Below are positions 4,439-5,943 of a DNA stretch of 5,943 nt, piece by piece. The notes under the pieces are model-generated. The model was not told the origin of the DNA, did no database searches, and saw only the letters and a list, made by a program, of their open reading frames with translations. The translations under genes and the position numbers were made by a program. The DNA lies in contig JAUXFK010000178.1 in assembly GCA_030623035.1 (NCBI GenBank), forward strand, positions 1 through 5,943, read 5' to 3'. The number at the start of each line of letters is the position of its first letter. The first letter of the stretch is position 1. Source of the DNA: Deltaproteobacteria bacterium. Lineage in GTDB: Bacteria > Desulfobacterota > UBA8473.

Positions 4439-5557
4439 TTACTTTTCTTCAAAGAGTGTCAAGTACTCCCCGTAGCCCTCTTTTTCTAAATCCTCTTTAG
4501 GAATAAATTTTAGGCCTGCGGAATTGATGCAGTACCTCAAACCCGTAGGCATCGGTCCATCAGGAAACACATGCCCCAAATGAGAGTCCCCGTGCTTGCT
4601 TCGAACTTCCGTGCGGATCGTGAAAATGCTTCTGTCTTCTCTTTCCACGCTGTTATCCGGCTTAAGGGGTTTTGTAAAACTAGGCCACCCGGTCCCGGAG
4701 TCAAATTTGTCAAGTGAGCTGAACAGAGGCTCTCCTGAGACAATGTCAACGTATATCCCAGGTCTTTTGTTGTCCCAGTGCTCGTTTTTAAACGGCGGTT
4801 CAGTGCTATCCTTCTGGGTAACCTTGTACTGCATCGGCGTCAATTTCTGACGCAACGCTTCATCGCTGGGCTTTATATATCTCCTGTCCTTAGTATCCAT
4901 TTCCGCTCCTTCCATGGAATCCTGCCATACCTTTCTTAGAAATTTGTCCCGGCCCGAGTTAAAGCGATAGTACTTGTATTTGACCGGGTTTTTCTTATGG
5001 TAGTCCTGATGGTACTCCTCTGCCCTGTGGAACTTTGAAAATTGGACAATCTCGGTGACAACTGGTTTTTCAAATTTCACCATTGTATTGAGCTCTTCTT
5101 TGGACTGCTCTGCCAGCATCTTTTGTTCCTCATTATGATAAAAAATCGCTGTTCGGTATTGTGAACCGCGGTCCGCGAACTGCCCGCCGTGATCGGTTGG
5201 ATCTATATGCCTCAAGAAAATGTCCAGTATTGCCTTATAAGTAACCTTTGAGGGATCATAATGTATTTGCACTGCTTCAACGTGGCCGGTCTCACCGGAT
5301 GATACGCTCTCGTATGTCGGATTTTCCTCATGACCACCGGTGTAACCGGATATAACCTCGACAACGCCGTCGATCTTCTCAAAATCCGATTCAATACACC
5401 AAAAGCAGCCGCCGGCAAATGTTGCTGTTTCTAATTCGATGCGCTGTTTGCCCATGGTATCTCTTGCCTCATTTTCATGATTTGTGGGATTCTGACAGCC
5501 AAACGCCATCAAAACTATCAGTATGCCTGACAATAGTATTTTCTTTAAATTCATCAT
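4439..5557 (-). CDS. msrAB: Bifunctional methionine sulfoxide reductase MsrA-MsrB, predicted lipoprotein
   Basis: A complete 372-aa MsrA-MsrB fusion that reduces both S- and R-methionine sulfoxide in proteins. Residues 1-20 are a signal peptide (MMNLKKILLSGILIVLMAFG) followed by Cys21. The lipobox is imperfect (AFGC), but a cell-envelope lipoprotein is likely. MsrA spans about 43-200: GGCFWCIE (catalytic Cys51, second Cys54, Glu56), GYTGG (71-75), GHVEAVQIHYDP and DRGSQYRTAIFY. MsrB spans about 240-370: GTGWPSF (288-294), HLGHVFPDGP (326-335) and RYCIN with catalytic Cys343. The zinc CxxC pairs are absent (Ser320 and Gly323 replace one pair), and the usual resolving Cys in GCGWPSF is Thr289. 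The whole protein has only four Cys. Two adjacent ATGs (5557 and 5554) share AAGG 4 or 7 nt upstream; 5554 has the better spacing. Domain identity is very secure; location and electron donor are inferred. Confidence 0.97.
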   Translation of the reverse strand: MMNLKKILLSGILIVLMAFGCQNPTNHENEARDTMGKQRIELETATFAGGCFWCIESDFEKIDGVVEVISGYTGGHEENPTYESVSSGETGHVEAVQIHYDPSKVTYKAILDIFLRHIDPTDHGGQFADRGSQYRTAIFYHNEEQKMLAEQSKEELNTMVKFEKPVVTEIVQFSKFHRAEEYHQDYHKKNPVKYKYYRFNSGRDKFLRKVWQDSMEGAEMDTKDRRYIKPSDEALRQKLTPMQYKVTQKDSTEPPFKNEHWDNKRPGIYVDIVSGEPLFSSLDKFDSGTGWPSFTKPLKPDNSVEREDRSIFTIRTEVRSKHGDSHLGHVFPDGPMPTGLRYCINSAGLKFIPKEDLEKEGYGEYLTLFEEK

Positions 5558-5580
5558 AGAACCTTGACAGTCGCAAACAG

Positions 5581-5611
5581 ATCATAAGGAAGCCGTGAAC
5601 GCTCCTGCTAA
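5581..5611 (-). promoter_or_regulatory. Weak promoter candidate for msrAB
   Basis: On the minus strand, TATGAT (plus-strand 5581-5586, one mismatch to TATAAT) lies about 24 nt before the msrAB start. TTAGCA (5606-5611) is a possible -35 with two mismatches, but the spacing is 19 nt. The position is sensible and the match is poor. No operator is visible. Confidence 0.25.
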
Positions 5612-5773
5612 GTTTAATAGTTGACAACATTCCCGACATCGTCCCAAAAAAGAACGACTGGCCCAAGGAATCAAGCCGGTTGTGAAAAGCAATCGACAGG
5701 ATTTGCAGAATATGATTTCCAAAAAAAATTATTTCAAGCCTACTTCCAGGCTGGATTGGTAGATAGACTGAAT

Positions 5774-5943
5774 TCAATTGCTATCCAGATTATCCAGTGG
5801 ACTTCCCAGTGTTTCAAAATTTATACTCATCACATGGGTATAAATCATGGTTGTCCGCACGTCCGCATGCCCTAAGAGTTCTTGCACACGCCGAATATCC
5901 TTACCTGCTTCCAGCATATGCGTTGCAAACGAATGACGGAGTG
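5774..5943 (-). CDS. Tyrosine recombinase, partial C-terminal end; integron-integrase-like
   Basis: The last 55 codons of a minus-strand gene that enters from the right edge. The visible sequence starts LRHSFATHMLEAGKDIRRVQ, continues ELLGHADVRTTMIYTH, and ends SPLDNLDSN with TGA at 5774-5776. This is the catalytic end of a phage-integrase/XerCD-family recombinase: Arg and His of the LRHSFATH box, His of LLGH, and the nucleophile Tyr of MIYTH. All are intact, so this end is not obviously decayed. The combination TTMIYTHV followed by SPLD close to the C-terminus resembles integron integrases (IntI) more than XerC/D. The subfamily cannot be settled from 55 residues, because the IntI-specific insert would lie upstream, outside the window. 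It is co-directional with msrAB, with about 215 non-coding bases between. Confidence 0.9.
   Translation of the reverse strand, partial: LRHSFATHMLEAGKDIRRVQELLGHADVRTTMIYTHVMSINFETLGSPLDNLDSN

Noticed and set aside
4143..4475. 110-aa plus-strand ORF covering the 56-aa gene start and the end of msrAB
   Set aside because: It runs antisense to two better-supported minus-strand genes, has no ribosome binding site and no recognisable motif.
4596..4850. 84-aa plus-strand ORF inside msrAB
   Set aside because: It is a shadow of the MsrB coding sequence on the opposite strand.
5746..5756. TCCAGGCTGGA palindrome near the recombinase 3' end
   Set aside because: It is only a 5-bp stem with a 1-nt centre and no T-run; too short to call a terminator or recombination site.
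5475..5777. 100-aa minus-strand ORF between the recombinase and msrAB
   Set aside because: It begins at a TTG overlapping the recombinase stop, overlaps the msrAB signal-peptide region by 83 nt in another frame, and has no family signature.
5621..5875. 84-aa plus-strand ORF, and a perfect TTGACA at 5621-5626
   Set aside because: The ORF is largely antisense to the recombinase and has no motif. The TTGACA has no -10 at 16-18 nt.

Overview
The window (about 40% G+C by eye) looks like chromosome from a Gram-negative environmental bacterium. An MglA-type GTPase, a DUF4388 (PATAN) protein and a PilZ protein side by side suggest Desulfobacterota or a related delta-type lineage. The 9-nt-period repeat at 3821-3902 and the moderate G+C would also fit anammox-type Planctomycetota. 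This assignment is inference; there is no rRNA or phylogenetic marker here.

Left edge (1-529): the first 46 codons of a minus-strand lipoprotein gene that runs off the window, then a non-coding AT-rich divergent intergenic region with a small dyad and a short direct repeat.

Centre (530-3759, plus strand): four co-directional genes that read as a signalling cassette. They are (1) a small PilZ protein with both c-di-GMP-binding motifs intact; (2) a TPR-like protein with an unrecognised C-terminal domain carrying two GPR[KR]G motifs; (3) an MglA-like small GTPase with the TVPGQ signature; and (4) a DUF4388/PATAN protein with two cyclic-nucleotide-binding-type domains whose ligand pockets look degenerate. 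The reasonable inference is a c-di-GMP-linked, GTPase-switched control module for polarity, motility or surface behaviour. No MglB/Roadblock GAP gene is present in the cluster, and the TPR protein occupies the neighbouring position.

Intergenic 3760-4055: a hairpin, then an imperfect inverted-repeat element built of 9-nt-period CAGGAT-like units on each arm, then a GC-rich hairpin. This resembles a dispersed chromosomal repeat and may also end transcription.

Right part (4056-5557, minus strand): a 56-aa Cys/His protein with an excellent Shine-Dalgarno sequence, a possible overlapping 61-aa ORF just upstream of it, and a complete MsrA-MsrB fusion that appears exported as a lipoprotein. The MsrB domain lacks zinc cysteines and the usual resolving cysteine.

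Right edge (5774-5943, minus strand): the C-terminal 55 codons of a tyrosine recombinase with the catalytic R, H and Y. Its ending resembles integron integrases, so a recombination platform may lie just outside the window.
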